64,000 nucleotides of DNA from Deltaproteobacteria bacterium (GCA_016177845.1 JACOUO010000011.1:316326-380325), one strand, 5' to 3'; shown: positions 9,074 to 19,053, counted from the stretch's first letter. The notes: generated from the sequence alone by a model not told the origin. Numbers and translations are program-made.

Positions 9074-10459
9074 TTAATATTCTTTGTGCGTGTATTTATT
9101 CTTGTTTTTGACTAACACCCTTTTAAAATATCTGGCTATCTTCTGCTTTTTTGAGAATGCAAATTTCAGGATGAAACGCGCGGCATTCAGATTCCCTCTA
9201 AGGCGCTTGCTGCTAAGCACAATGAGAAAACCCCACCACTGAAGTTTTTCGGCGGAATGTTCGATTGTGAAAAAAGGCGGCGGGCTCTCAGTCAGCCAAT
9301 AGTCGTCTGTTATGAAGCCGTTTTTCTTGGCAAGCTCAAAAAGCTGTGTTCCGGGATAGATTTCCGCAACAGCAACCGACTGCACATCAAGGTCCAGCCT
9401 TTTAACCAGTTCAATGGTCTCTTTCACGGTGCTGAAATCTTCACCGGGGTTGCCAACCATAAGGAAGGCTCCCCTTGAAAGTCCAAACTCCTTTAAAAGG
9501 TCAAAGGCCTTTTCAATCTGGTCGAGCGAGATCTTTTTGCCGATTGTCTTTATAATTTTGGGGGAGCCTGATTCAATGCCCATGACAATATGGTCGCAGC
9601 CGCTTTTTGTCATGTATTCGAGCTGTTCCCTGTCAATGGTATTGACCCTGGTGCTGCAGCTCCATTTAATCTTTACATTCCTTGATAAAAGTTCATTGCA
9701 TATATCTAATGTGCGTTTCCTCTGAAGAGTAAATTCATCATCGAGAAAATTCACATAATTAATGCCATACTCCCTTATAAGCATCTCTATTTCATCAACT
9801 ACATTTTTTGCGCTTCTGGCCCTCCATGACCTGCCCCAGAATTCAGTGGTTGAACAGAACTGGCACCCGTATGGACAACCCCTGCTGGTGATGACATGGG
9901 CCCTTTTGGATGCGATAAGATAATCTCTATAGATATCATGCGCCGGAAAAGGAAGGGTATCCAGATTTTTCACGAATTCCCTTCTGCCAGTCATTACGAC
10001 TTTCCCATTCTTTTTAATGGCTATGCCCTTTATATTATCAAGCGGCGTATTCTTCCTGAACGCGTCCGCTATCTCAACAATGGTCTCATCGCCCTCACCT
10101 ACGCAGACCACATCAACGGGCAGGGCCTCAAGTATCTGCCTGTACATGAAAGACGGATGCATACCGCCCATTATGATCTTAATGGCGGGATTTATCTTTT
10201 TAACCAATTCCGCGGTCTTAAAACCAGCGACACGGTTGATGGTAAAGCAGCTTATCAAGACAATATCAGGTTTAAGTTCCTCAACAGCCTTTTGCGTCAG
10301 TCCCTGCGTCTCAGTCCAGGGGGCGTTAAAGAAAATACGGCTTTCTATATCAGCATATCCAGCTGCCCTGAGAGCGGAAACAAGGTAGGGTATGCCGAGT
10401 ATATATTCCCTCTTATTCTCAGGCGCCGAAGATGAAGGGTTTATCATTAAGATTTTCAT
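9074..10459 (-). CDS. Cobalamin-type radical SAM enzyme (BchE-like)
   Basis: A 461-residue protein with an N-terminal Rossmann-like B12-binding domain (about residues 1-140; segments MGGMHPSF and VGEGDETI) and a radical SAM core whose cluster motif CPYGCQFC holds Cys195, Cys199 and Cys202. The C-terminus has the basic helical tail common in this family. Members methylate unreactive carbons or rearrange rings, using cobalamin and a 4Fe-4S cluster. Here it sits between the methyltransferase and the MurJ-like flippase. It is one of four such genes in the glycan locus. The substrate is unknown; whether cobalamin is bound cannot be judged from sequence. Confidence 0.88.
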   Translation of the reverse strand: MKILMINPSSSAPENKREYILGIPYLVSALRAAGYADIESRIFFNAPWTETQGLTQKAVEELKPDIVLISCFTINRVAGFKTAELVKKINPAIKIIMGGMHPSFMYRQILEALPVDVVCVGEGDETIVEIADAFRKNTPLDNIKGIAIKKNGKVVMTGRREFVKNLDTLPFPAHDIYRDYLIASKRAHVITSRGCPYGCQFCSTTEFWGRSWRARSAKNVVDEIEMLIREYGINYVNFLDDEFTLQRKRTLDICNELLSRNVKIKWSCSTRVNTIDREQLEYMTKSGCDHIVMGIESGSPKIIKTIGKKISLDQIEKAFDLLKEFGLSRGAFLMVGNPGEDFSTVKETIELVKRLDLDVQSVAVAEIYPGTQLFELAKKNGFITDDYWLTESPPPFFTIEHSAEKLQWWGFLIVLSSKRLRGNLNAARFILKFAFSKKQKIARYFKRVLVKNKNKYTHKEY

Positions 10460-10521
10460 AGCCGCTCCGATGACCAGGACAAAAATGATGAATAAACAGA
10501 GGATTATAAAATAAAAAAAAA

Positions 10522-12060
10522 CTAAATTCTATTGTTTTGTGAGTACATGGAATGTAATTTTTTAACCACATAATCAGCCTCTTTTATTTTAAAGACGGCT
10601 GATAAAGAGAGATAGCTTGCAAAACCCAAGGAGGCCCCGACTCCAAGGGATATCATAAGGCTGATCTTATTCGAATAATCCATGTGATTGCCCAAATACT
10701 CGAAAATGACGGCGCATATGATACCCATGACCACCGATGCCGCACCGTGGCCAAGCACGGACTTCAAAAAACTGAGTACCGAGCTGGAACTGAATTTTTT
10801 GTCGAGCAGCAGCAGCATTACTAACATTTGTATCGTAGCAGTGATGGAAAAAGTAAGGGGAATGCCTATAAAACCGAAAAGCCTGCTTAGTAAAAGCATC
10901 AGAGCGATATTGAGAACAATTACGAAAGTACCTAAAATGCTGAGGGTTTTCAAATCCTTCAAGGCGTAGAAGACCCTGCTCATTATGCTCACGGAGGCAA
11001 GCCCTAAAAGCCCGATGGAGTAGAAAAGCACTGCCAAAGAGGTCACTTCAGTTGAATGCTGTGAAAACTGCCCTCTTTCAAAAAGTATTTTTATTATCGG
11101 ATATCTGTATACTGCTAAAAAAGTTATTATAGGCAAGATAAAAAAGGATACAAAACACAACCCTCGATAAGTTATATCCCTCAGCCCTTTCAAATCCCCT
11201 CCCGCGGCATACTCTGAAAAGACTTGCATAATGACCGTCATTCCCCCAAGGACAAATAGGTTCAAAGGGATGTTGACCAGCTTGAAGGCGTAGGTCAGGG
11301 CTGAGATGCTGCCCTCTTCAAAACCCGCGGCAATGCTTCTTTCTATGAAGATATTGACGTAATTGACCATTGTTGCGGCTATAAGAGGCGCAAGCAGTAT
11401 TGCTATCTCCTTTAAAGCAGGGTGCCTGAGGTCCATGGAAAGCGAATAGCCGAGCTTCTCTTTTTGAAGGAGAAATGAAAGCGCTGCAATAAATACCAAA
11501 TTCCCTAAAATGTACCCGATCGGTATCGAAAAGATATCAAGGCCGCCTTTGAAAAAAAGAAGGGCTATGATTATAAAAAAGAAATTAAACGATTTTCCGA
11601 GAGCAGGCAGGGCAAAGCGGTTATGGGCGTTGAGCCTGCAGGAAAGTATCGTGGAGAGCGGCAGCGTTAGAATAAGGAGCAGCAGTATCCTTGTCAGGGA
11701 AGTTGCCAAAACCTTTGCCTCAGAAGTGAAATTTGTTGCCATTATACCTATCAGAAATGGCGCAAAGAAAAAAAGGAGAGTTCCGATACCAATGAAAATC
11801 ATCAAGGAGGCGTTAGTAAAGGTGCTGAAAAAATCTTCCGCTCCGCCCTTCTTTTGGTGTTCCATGTATGAGGGGATGAAAACGGCGTTTATGGAGAGCA
11901 TGAAAAGGTCTGAAAATATTACCGGTATTACAAGCGCAAGGAAGTACGAGTCAGCCTTCCAGGTCGTCCCGAAATTATTGGCAATGAGTATGTCTGCAAA
12001 AAAACCGAGTACCTGCCCAAGGAATGTGGCTATTATGGTGAGACTTATTGATTTAAACAT
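10522..12060 (-). CDS. MurJ/MviN-like lipid-linked oligosaccharide flippase
   Basis: A 512-residue integral membrane protein of the MOP superfamily, with many hydrophobic segments along its length. The N-terminus (IATFLGQVLGFFADILIANNFG) and the SINAVFIPSYMEH segment are typical of MurJ, which flips lipid II. Because it lies inside a glycan locus beside a polyprenyl-phosphate sugar transferase, it could flip another lipid-linked glycan. A second, Wzx-type flippase is at 19076-20497. It follows the 188-residue membrane protein gene by 12 bp. Whether this is the cell's essential MurJ or a dedicated paralogue cannot be decided from this window. Confidence 0.85.
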   Translation of the reverse strand: MFKSISLTIIATFLGQVLGFFADILIANNFGTTWKADSYFLALVIPVIFSDLFMLSINAVFIPSYMEHQKKGGAEDFFSTFTNASLMIFIGIGTLLFFFAPFLIGIMATNFTSEAKVLATSLTRILLLLILTLPLSTILSCRLNAHNRFALPALGKSFNFFFIIIALLFFKGGLDIFSIPIGYILGNLVFIAALSFLLQKEKLGYSLSMDLRHPALKEIAILLAPLIAATMVNYVNIFIERSIAAGFEEGSISALTYAFKLVNIPLNLFVLGGMTVIMQVFSEYAAGGDLKGLRDITYRGLCFVSFFILPIITFLAVYRYPIIKILFERGQFSQHSTEVTSLAVLFYSIGLLGLASVSIMSRVFYALKDLKTLSILGTFVIVLNIALMLLLSRLFGFIGIPLTFSITATIQMLVMLLLLDKKFSSSSVLSFLKSVLGHGAASVVMGIICAVIFEYLGNHMDYSNKISLMISLGVGASLGFASYLSLSAVFKIKEADYVVKKLHSMYSQNNRI

Positions 12061-12072
12061 ACCGGATGAGAG

Positions 12073-12639
12073 TTATCCGCCTATCCCTAATCTTAGAAAA
12101 TCTTTCAGGAACCTGAATACGCGGGCCTCAAGCCTCCCCTTTCCCGTATTGGAGTAATAGCCTGCTTCGACCTTTAGATAACTGCCCTCTACCATATGTT
12201 CAAGACGGCGTGAAAGCATGCCTGAGAACGGGTAGACCTTCTGCATCTCTTCGTAACTAAGCCTTTTAAGGGGCGCCCTCTCCAGCTCTATCATGAGCCT
12301 TACGGAAATTGACCTGTCCACTATGAAGTAGAACTGGCAATAGCCGAGAAAGAGAAAGGCATAGAGCATGAGCCCGCTCAGGAAATAAAGGGCTGCCGTT
12401 ATCTTATATATCGCGTCCATTGAAAGGAACGGCACAAAGGCCCTGTCGCCAACTGGCGTCAGTATCATGTATCCTGTCGGTATCAGCCAATACAAGGCTA
12501 TATATATGGGGATTATCGAGTAAAATATCAGGGTCATCGCCCTGAAACGCTCTTTTAGAGTAAAGAAACGAAAGACTATTATGTGAAGAACTAAAAAAAG
12601 GATAAAACAGGCAAAGCCCAGAATAACTGCCTTTAACAT
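12073..12639 (-). CDS. Membrane protein of unknown function
   Basis: A 188-residue protein with about four hydrophobic segments in the first 115 residues and a basic C-terminal part ending in a helical stretch. I do not recognise a family with certainty. The cytosolic tail contains LSYEEMQKVYPFSGMLSRRL, which looks like a small helical, possibly winged-helix-like domain. It sits 12 bp before the MurJ-like gene and 101 bp after the epimerase, so it may be an accessory of the flippase. A perfect 12-bp palindrome, TGTAAATTTACA (12658-12669), lies upstream of its start and could be an operator or chance. Confidence 0.65.
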   Translation of the reverse strand: MLKAVILGFACFILFLVLHIIVFRFFTLKERFRAMTLIFYSIIPIYIALYWLIPTGYMILTPVGDRAFVPFLSMDAIYKITAALYFLSGLMLYAFLFLGYCQFYFIVDRSISVRLMIELERAPLKRLSYEEMQKVYPFSGMLSRRLEHMVEGSYLKVEAGYYSNTGKGRLEARVFRFLKDFLRLGIGG

Positions 12640-12740
12640 CTATCTCCATACCTTCATTGTAAATTTACAGAATAATACCATATATGGAGCTGAAATTCAG
12701 CCATGTTTTTAATGAATCTTCTTTGACCTGCATCTTAAAA

Positions 12741-13808
12741 TCAGCTGAAAAGCACTCCCCTGACATCTGCCTCATTTCCTTTTATCCATTCAAAGATGTC
12801 TTTAAGTATTTCAGGAGCGTTTTTCCTCGGCTTCCAGCCCATAATATTGTACGCATGGCAGGTGTCTGACATATAAATCCTCACATCAGCCTCCCTCTCC
12901 TTCATCTGCTCTTTTATGTTGACCTTATTGCCAGTAATTTCATTACAGAGGCTTGTTGTCTCATGCAGTGACAGGCTTACATTTTTACCTCCCCCTATAT
13001 TAAAGACCTTGCCGTTTACCTTATCAAGGTTCTCAACCTGCCATTCAATAAGGGTGAACAGGTCATCTATATGAAGCAGGTCTCTCACCTGTTTGCCGGT
13101 GCCTCCGTACCCGAAGTAGCTTAAGTCCTTTTTAAAATAATGCGACCCCACCCAATGGACAAATACCCCTTGGTCTATTTTGCCCATCTGCCAGGGGCCT
13201 GCGATTACGCCGCACCTGTTCACCACCCCTCTAAGCCCGTACATCGCATGATATTCCTCAAAGAGATGCTCGCTGCACAGCTTTGTCATACCATAAAGCG
13301 ACCTGTGGCCTTCAAGGCTAAACTCATGCGAGATGCCATTGCCCGAAGCTCCACGAAAAGTCTGGTTGCGGTTGAGCTCAAACCTTGTACAGTTCTCTGT
13401 AAATTTAAGGAAATTAAGCTTCTCGATGGGGTAGACTCTGCTCGTGGATAAAAAGATGAAATCCGCCCTCCACTTACGGGCAGCTTCAAGGCAGTTTATC
13501 GAGGCGCAAAGGTTTGTATTGAGAAGATATGACGGGGAGGAATTATAGCCTGCCAGCACCGATGGTTCAGCCGAGCACTCGATGATGACATCAGGCGTGA
13601 AGTCAAGCTCAAGGTCTTCCGGGTTTCTTATGTCGCCGTGGATAAAGGCCACCCCGTTCCTTTTAAGCCTTGGGAGATTTAATTCAGAGCCCCGCCGTTT
13701 GAGGTTATCGAGGGCAGCGACTTTGATTCCGGGCTTTTGTGAAAATGAGATGGCGAGATTGGAGCCGACAAAACCTGCTCCGCCTGTAATGAGGATGTTT
13801 CTGTCCAT
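12741..13808 (-). CDS. Extended SDR sugar epimerase, CDP-paratose 2-epimerase-like
   Basis: A 355-residue NAD-dependent nucleotide-sugar epimerase/dehydratase. GGAGFVG near residues 9-15 binds NAD, STSRVYP carries the active-site Ser region and YGMTK supplies the catalytic Tyr and Lys. The segments NLKRRGSELNLPRL and SAEPSVLAG resemble CDP-paratose 2-epimerase (tyvelose synthesis). However, no CDP-glucose pathway genes (RfbF, RfbG, RfbH) are in the window, so the substrate may differ. GGAGG lies just before the ATG. It follows the polyprenyl-phosphate sugar transferase gene by 70 bp. Confidence 0.85.
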   Translation of the reverse strand: MDRNILITGGAGFVGSNLAISFSQKPGIKVAALDNLKRRGSELNLPRLKRNGVAFIHGDIRNPEDLELDFTPDVIIECSAEPSVLAGYNSSPSYLLNTNLCASINCLEAARKWRADFIFLSTSRVYPIEKLNFLKFTENCTRFELNRNQTFRGASGNGISHEFSLEGHRSLYGMTKLCSEHLFEEYHAMYGLRGVVNRCGVIAGPWQMGKIDQGVFVHWVGSHYFKKDLSYFGYGGTGKQVRDLLHIDDLFTLIEWQVENLDKVNGKVFNIGGGKNVSLSLHETTSLCNEITGNKVNIKEQMKEREADVRIYMSDTCHAYNIMGWKPRKNAPEILKDIFEWIKGNEADVRGVLFS

Positions 13809-13878
13809 TTTACCCTCCTAAAACAAAAGTTTTTCAGGAGGCATCTGTCCAAGGCGGGAGTCAAGATGTGATGCCGTC

Positions 13879-15282
13879 TTAGTAAGCGTTACGGTTTATA
13901 AGTCCCTTCCAGATTGTCAGCCAAAGTATCTTTATGTCAAAACTTAAAGACCAGTTCTCTATATAGTAGATGTCATGCTCAATCCTCTTTTTGAGGTCTG
14001 TATTGCCCCTCCATCCGTTGACCTGGGCCCATCCCGTGATGCCGGCCTTCATCTTGTGCCTGAGCATGTATTTGGGTATCTCTTTCCTGAACTCTTTTAT
14101 GAATACGGGGCGTTCGGGCCTCGGACCGACAAGGCTCATATCTCCCTTTAGCACATTGAAAAACTGGGGCAGCTCATCAAGGCTTGTGCTCCTTAAAAAT
14201 GTCCCAAGCCTTGTCCTCCTCGGGTCATTCTCCCTTGCCCATACAGCCCCTGTCTCTTTTTCGGCGTCTATCCTCATTGAGCGGAATTTCAGTATTTCAA
14301 ATGTATCGCCGTCTATGCCCATCCTCTCCTGCCTGTAAAGAATAGGGCCGGGAGAGGCAAACTTGACCAGAACCGCTATTGCAAGCATGACGGGGGATAA
14401 AATGATAATGGCAATTGAGGAGAGGATGATATCAGCCGCCCTCTTTAGAATAAGGTTCCAGCCGTAAAGCGGCGAGTTCTGAAGATTGAGTATCGGCAGG
14501 CCGTCAAACTCCTCTACTCCTCCCCTGAGCGTCATGAACTCATAGACATCGGGGATTACCTTTATGTCGACCGTCTCATCCCCAATGTTCTTAAGCACCT
14601 CTACTACCTTTGCGTGCTCATTCCAGGAGAGCGCTATAAAGACATTATCAATCCTGCGTTTAAGGATTACTTCCCTGATATTCTCATGCGTATCAAGCAC
14701 ATTGATACCGGAGACTTTTTTCCCTAACTGTGTATTATCGGTTGTGATTATGCCTTCGACCTTTATCCCAACCTCCGGGTGCTTTTCAAGCCTTGAGATA
14801 ATGTTTTTTGCGGGCTCTCCCGTTCCCACGATAAGGGCGTATCTCAGGTTGTGCCCTTTACGCCTCAGATACCTTAAGGTCTCCCTGAAAATCCATCTCT
14901 CGATGCTCAAAAAAATTATGTTGAAGACCGCGAAGAACACAAAAACGAGCCTTGAGAATTCATACTGCCTGAAGAAAAATGTGGTGGAAATCAGTACAAG
15001 AACGGAGATGGTGCATGCCTTTGTAATGTCAAATATCTCTGCAAGATGAGAGCCGATGCGCTTGGGACGGTACAACCCGAAACCCTTGAAAGCGAATGCC
15101 CAGATAATGATAATCGGGCCAAGAAGAAGGCTGTACATGAAGAAATCAGGTATGCCCTTTGGCGCAGGCACAAGGTTGCTGGTAAAACGGAAGTAATATG
15201 ATATCAGCCATGAGAAGGCTATTATCAGGAGGTCAGCAAAAAAGAGGAGCGATTCGAATAATTGGCTGTGTTTTTTTAGCAT
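13879..15282 (-). CDS. Polyprenyl-phosphate sugar-1-phosphate transferase (WcaJ/WbaP-type)
   Basis: Starts a lipid-linked glycan by moving a sugar-1-phosphate from a nucleotide sugar to undecaprenyl phosphate. The 467-residue protein has the standard layout: several N-terminal membrane segments (residues 1-115), a Rossmann-like central domain (about 140-250) and a C-terminal bacterial sugar transferase domain after one more membrane helix. Visible motifs are KFRSMRIDAE, LRSTSLDELPQF and LVGPRPERP. It follows a GT4 gene by a single base (stop and ATG nearly touch), so they are coupled. Glucose is the commonest sugar for this type; galactose is also possible. Confidence 0.93.
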   Translation of the reverse strand: MLKKHSQLFESLLFFADLLIIAFSWLISYYFRFTSNLVPAPKGIPDFFMYSLLLGPIIIIWAFAFKGFGLYRPKRIGSHLAEIFDITKACTISVLVLISTTFFFRQYEFSRLVFVFFAVFNIIFLSIERWIFRETLRYLRRKGHNLRYALIVGTGEPAKNIISRLEKHPEVGIKVEGIITTDNTQLGKKVSGINVLDTHENIREVILKRRIDNVFIALSWNEHAKVVEVLKNIGDETVDIKVIPDVYEFMTLRGGVEEFDGLPILNLQNSPLYGWNLILKRAADIILSSIAIIILSPVMLAIAVLVKFASPGPILYRQERMGIDGDTFEILKFRSMRIDAEKETGAVWARENDPRRTRLGTFLRSTSLDELPQFFNVLKGDMSLVGPRPERPVFIKEFRKEIPKYMLRHKMKAGITGWAQVNGWRGNTDLKKRIEHDIYYIENWSLSFDIKILWLTIWKGLINRNAY

Positions 15283-15283
15283 C

Positions 15284-16420
15284 CTATTTGCCGGTAAACT
15301 CGTTATATTTCTCTGTTACGAATTCCTTTATCTTTTCCTTGAATATGGGCCTATCGAAAAGGAGCGCATGGTTCCTGATGGCAGAAGGCTCGAAAGACCT
15401 TGGATTATTCTCTAAAATATTGATTGCCTCTATCAATGCCTCAGGGGTCTGCCTGTAGAAAAATATGCCTGTAGGGTGGCCGCTATTTGCCTTGCCTGTC
15501 CCTTCAAAAGGTACAATGGTCTCAAGGGCCCCGCCTTTGCCAAAAGCTATTACAGGCCTTCCGCACGCCATTGCCTCAAGGGGCACTATGCCGAAGTCCT
15601 CTTCACCCGGGAAGATGAGCGCCCTGCACCTGCGGTAATAATCCGCTATTTCAGCATCAGACTTCCAGCCGAGGAACTCGATATTTGCCCCTGCCATTGA
15701 CTTTAGCTTCTGCTCATCCTGCCCTGTGCCAATTATCTTAAGCTTAGCGCCTATTTTATTAAAGGCCTCTACAGCTATATCAAGCCTTTTGTAAGGGGCG
15801 AAAGCCGATACTATCAGGTAAAAATCATCGCCTTTGGAGTCAAGGAGGCTGAAGCGTCCGCAGTCCACAGGCGGGTTTATTACGGCTGAATCCCTCCTGT
15901 AGAACTTCTCGACCCGTTTAGCCACATGGCGGGAGTTCGCAATATAATGGTCAACCCTGCTGCTTGAGGAAGCGTCCCACATCCTTAAGTAATGCGAAAA
16001 TGCTGCTATTGCCTTACCGGAGAGCTTTCCTTCCTTATTGCCGAAGTACTCATAGTACATATCCCAAACATAGCGCATCGGCGTGTGTATGTAGGAGATA
16101 TGGAGCGTTTTCGGAGAAGGTATTACGCCCTTTGCGACACAATGGCTGCTTGATAAAATAAGATCGTAGCCATTGAGATTGAAACTCTCTATGGCCATCG
16201 GAAAAAGCGGCAGGTAAGCCCTGTAACGCTTTTTCACAAGCGGAAGCCTCTGCACGAAAGATGTCTTAATCTTTCTGTTCTCAATTATATTTGATACGCT
16301 GCCGGGGATATGGATAAGGGTATAGAGGTCTGCCTCAGGGAATATCTCGCAGAAGACCTCCAGCACCTTTTCCCCGCCCCTCATGCCGGTAAGCCAGTCG
16401 TGTATAAGAGCTACTTTCAC
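15284..16420 (-). CDS. Family 4 glycosyltransferase
   Basis: A 378-residue GT-B enzyme. The N-terminus MKVALIHDWLTGMRGGEKVL is characteristic of a GT4 subgroup common in exopolysaccharide loci. The donor domain includes PGEEDFGIVPLEAMACGRPV with the paired glutamates. It starts with GTG, which overlaps the TGA stop of the preceding GT4 gene (GTGA, 16417-16420). The next gene, the polyprenyl-phosphate sugar transferase, begins one base after its stop. It probably adds the second or third sugar of the repeat unit; specificity is unknown. Confidence 0.9.
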   Translation of the reverse strand: MKVALIHDWLTGMRGGEKVLEVFCEIFPEADLYTLIHIPGSVSNIIENRKIKTSFVQRLPLVKKRYRAYLPLFPMAIESFNLNGYDLILSSSHCVAKGVIPSPKTLHISYIHTPMRYVWDMYYEYFGNKEGKLSGKAIAAFSHYLRMWDASSSSRVDHYIANSRHVAKRVEKFYRRDSAVINPPVDCGRFSLLDSKGDDFYLIVSAFAPYKRLDIAVEAFNKIGAKLKIIGTGQDEQKLKSMAGANIEFLGWKSDAEIADYYRRCRALIFPGEEDFGIVPLEAMACGRPVIAFGKGGALETIVPFEGTGKANSGHPTGIFFYRQTPEALIEAINILENNPRSFEPSAIRNHALLFDRPIFKEKIKEFVTEKYNEFTGK

Positions 16421-17523
16421 AGGTTCATCACCTCTTCATATACCTTCAAGGTCTCCCTTGCAGTCCTCTCCCAACTGAATTCGGCTGCCCTCTTCAAGCC
16501 TTTTTCCTTCAACTCCTGCCTGAGGCTTGAGCTTGATAAGATACTCTCCATACTCTCTGCAAGTTCTTTTGTATTCAACGGGTCTATTGTTATGCCTGCA
16601 TTGCCTACAACTTCGGGCAGTGATGTAGTATTGGATGTTATTACAGGGGTACCGCAGGCCATTGCCTCAAGCGGCGGCAGCCCAAAACCCTCATAGAGCG
16701 ACGGAAATACAAACATCCTTGCCATTGAATATAGCGCGGGCAATTCTTCTTCTGGCACCGGGCCGATAAAAAGGACCCTGCCATCAAGGCCGAGTTCCTT
16801 TACAGAATTATAAAGCTCAGCCCTCCGCGGGTCAATCTTGCCTGTCAGCACAAGCCGGCAATCCTTACGGTTTTTCAATATTGAAAACGCTTCAATAAGA
16901 CGCCTGAGGTTCTTCCTCGGCTGGTGGTTTCCAGCGTAAAAGATGTAATCTCCGTCAATGCCGTACCTCTTTCTTACGGCCTCAAGGGTTTTCGCATCCT
17001 TTACAGGCCTGTATATCTCATCAACTCCGTGATAGATAACCTTAATTTTATCAGGAGATACGCCAAGATGCTTAACTATATCATTTTTTGTGTAAATGGA
17101 AACTGTAATTATACTGTCGGAACGCTTTGCCGCCATATTAAGCATGAACCGGGCATAATAATGGGCTATCTTATTCGGGCAAGCCTCAGGCATGACATAA
17201 TAGATAAGGTCATGGATAGTTGTTACCACAGGCTTTAAATTGACTACGGGTATGTTAAAGCTCGGATAGTGCAGAAGGTCGGGCTTGCTGCCGTTCATTG
17301 CAACAGGCAGCCTTATCTGCTCGCCGATTGAATATACAGGGATATTACGGGTAAGTTTGTTGTAGCTGATATTCCTTAAATCTTTAAGGTCAATCTCCTC
17401 ATTATTTAATAAGATACTGAACTGATGATCTTTGGCTATCACGGGGAGATTTGCAATAAGGTTTTGGATATACCTGCCTATGCCGGTGTATGTGATCATC
17501 CGGGCATCTAACGCGATTTTCAA
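16417..17523 (-). CDS. Family 4 glycosyltransferase
   Basis: A 368-residue GT-B enzyme with TYTGIGRYIQNL near the N-terminus and EGFGLPPLEAMACGTPVITS in the donor domain (E-x7-E motif). This pattern resembles mannosyl- and rhamnosyltransferases of GT4. The likely start is TTG at 17523, with a GGGGGAG ribosome-binding site just upstream. It is coupled to the next GT4 gene by a GTGA overlap. The 108-bp gap upstream is AT-rich and could hold a promoter, but I see no clear -35/-10 pair. Donor and acceptor sugars are unknown. Confidence 0.9.
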   Translation of the reverse strand: MKIALDARMITYTGIGRYIQNLIANLPVIAKDHQFSILLNNEEIDLKDLRNISYNKLTRNIPVYSIGEQIRLPVAMNGSKPDLLHYPSFNIPVVNLKPVVTTIHDLIYYVMPEACPNKIAHYYARFMLNMAAKRSDSIITVSIYTKNDIVKHLGVSPDKIKVIYHGVDEIYRPVKDAKTLEAVRKRYGIDGDYIFYAGNHQPRKNLRRLIEAFSILKNRKDCRLVLTGKIDPRRAELYNSVKELGLDGRVLFIGPVPEEELPALYSMARMFVFPSLYEGFGLPPLEAMACGTPVITSNTTSLPEVVGNAGITIDPLNTKELAESMESILSSSSLRQELKEKGLKRAAEFSWERTARETLKVYEEVMNL

Positions 17524-17631
17524 ACAACTCCCCCGTTCCCTGAATAATATAATTAATCAATATATAATAGTTATTTTACTCCTGAGCGTCAAATGTTTTT
17601 GGAATTTGAAGAAGATGGAAAAAGATATCAA

Positions 17632-19053
17632 TTATGGCTGACCTGGATTCTGAATAGGCAACAAGGCCCATTTGGGGAACTCTTTTTGGCGGACTGCGAG
17701 CCCAAGCAAACCTTTTTCAAGAGTATGTATCATCACATATGGCCCGATTCTGTAGATTTTAAGACCTTTTCTAAGGTTTTCTTCAGAAGATATCTCAATA
17801 TAATTATCATAGGTTATAAGCCAGTCAGGGTCTTTTTCAATGGCCTCCTGTATCATGTAGTCTGTCCAGTCCCACCTGCCCCTCTCCTGTATAAAAGCCC
17901 CGTGTATCCCATGTATGAACTGCCCCTTAGCCTCGGTTTCAAGGATTCTGATAATCTCCCTGTCGTCAGAATAGCCGAAGGCGTAGATTCCGATATTCTT
18001 ATGGAGGGAAATACCCGTAGCCATGGCATTAAAAGCTATAAATTGCATAAAGACCACTGCAAAGGCAACAGTGGTGAACTGCCTCCTTAAGATGAACGCG
18101 CCAATTGACCTTTCGTAAATCATCTTTAGCCCTGCGCCTGAAAAAATGCTCAGAGTTGCAATAAGAGGTAGCGGATACTGTGTAACCCCTCCGTCAACTA
18201 TAAAGCCGTGTATAAGGCTTACGATTGCAATCTGCGGCAGGACCAAAAGAAGAATTCGCCTGTTACGGCCCAATGTTCTAATGAAACCGGCTATAACAAG
18301 AATATTGAGAATACTGAACTCGACCCACCCTCTTAGAAGCTGCCTGAGATAGCCTCCGAAACCATGCCCGAATACAGAGGCATGGAAATTTTTCATCAAC
18401 GCGCTTTCAAAAAGATAGAGCCTTAATACCTGTAAGTTTGAAGTGAATAAAAGAAAGATAATAAAACCAAGGACTCCGGCTACGGCAGGCGTAACAAATA
18501 AAAGCCTTTCTCTCCTGCCCTGAATGTATAAAAGAAGGAACGGGTAAACCACAAGCCAGTATTCCCTTGCCAGTATTGCGGCAAGGGCTGATATGCCAGC
18601 GAATGAGTACCTCTTATCCATGAGAAGGTATAACGAGAGAAGAAAGAAAAAAGCGCCATATTGGTCAAGGTAATATCTGCCCCCAAACCTTAATGCCTGA
18701 AAAGAGAACAGGAAAAGAAACGCCCCGATGAGCCCCTCATCCCGTCCGAACTTTCTCTCACCGATAAGAAAGACCAGAATAAATGTGCCTATGGTAAATA
18801 GAGATGAAATGACCCTTGCGGTAAATATGTGAGGAACGATCTTCAGAAAAGGAGCAGTTGCGAAAAATGGCAGAGGCATATGCCAGAAGAAGAGCCTGTT
18901 GTTGGATGTCTCGCTGACCGCGCCCAGGCCGGAGGCTATGTTAGAGGCAACCTCCCAGTAAATGACCTCATCGGAATGGAGCCGTTCAAAAAATGACGGC
19001 AGGGTTATGAAAACAAGCCCGATAGCCAGCAACAACAGGACAGGTCTTTTCAT
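17632..19053 (-). CDS. GT39/GT83-like membrane glycosyltransferase
   Basis: A 473-residue polytopic membrane protein with about ten hydrophobic segments. The first periplasmic loop has RLHSDEVIYWEVA (about residues 24-36), matching the acidic D-E motif of GT-C enzymes such as ArnT and protein O-mannosyltransferases. These use polyprenyl-phosphate sugars outside the membrane. The C-terminal 100 residues form a soluble part ending in a VRQKEFPKWALL segment. It lies between the Wzx-like flippase (22 bp upstream) and the GT4 genes. It may decorate the flipped glycan; the lipid-linked donor is unknown. Confidence 0.8.
   Translation of the reverse strand: MKRPVLLLLAIGLVFITLPSFFERLHSDEVIYWEVASNIASGLGAVSETSNNRLFFWHMPLPFFATAPFLKIVPHIFTARVISSLFTIGTFILVFLIGERKFGRDEGLIGAFLFLFSFQALRFGGRYYLDQYGAFFFLLSLYLLMDKRYSFAGISALAAILAREYWLVVYPFLLLYIQGRRERLLFVTPAVAGVLGFIIFLLFTSNLQVLRLYLFESALMKNFHASVFGHGFGGYLRQLLRGWVEFSILNILVIAGFIRTLGRNRRILLLVLPQIAIVSLIHGFIVDGGVTQYPLPLIATLSIFSGAGLKMIYERSIGAFILRRQFTTVAFAVVFMQFIAFNAMATGISLHKNIGIYAFGYSDDREIIRILETEAKGQFIHGIHGAFIQERGRWDWTDYMIQEAIEKDPDWLITYDNYIEISSEENLRKGLKIYRIGPYVMIHTLEKGLLGLAVRQKEFPKWALLPIQNPGQP

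Noticed and set aside
12658-12669. TGTAAATTTACA as a regulator binding site
   Set aside because: A single 12-bp AT-rich palindrome with no second copy seen; kept only as a note on the adjacent gene.
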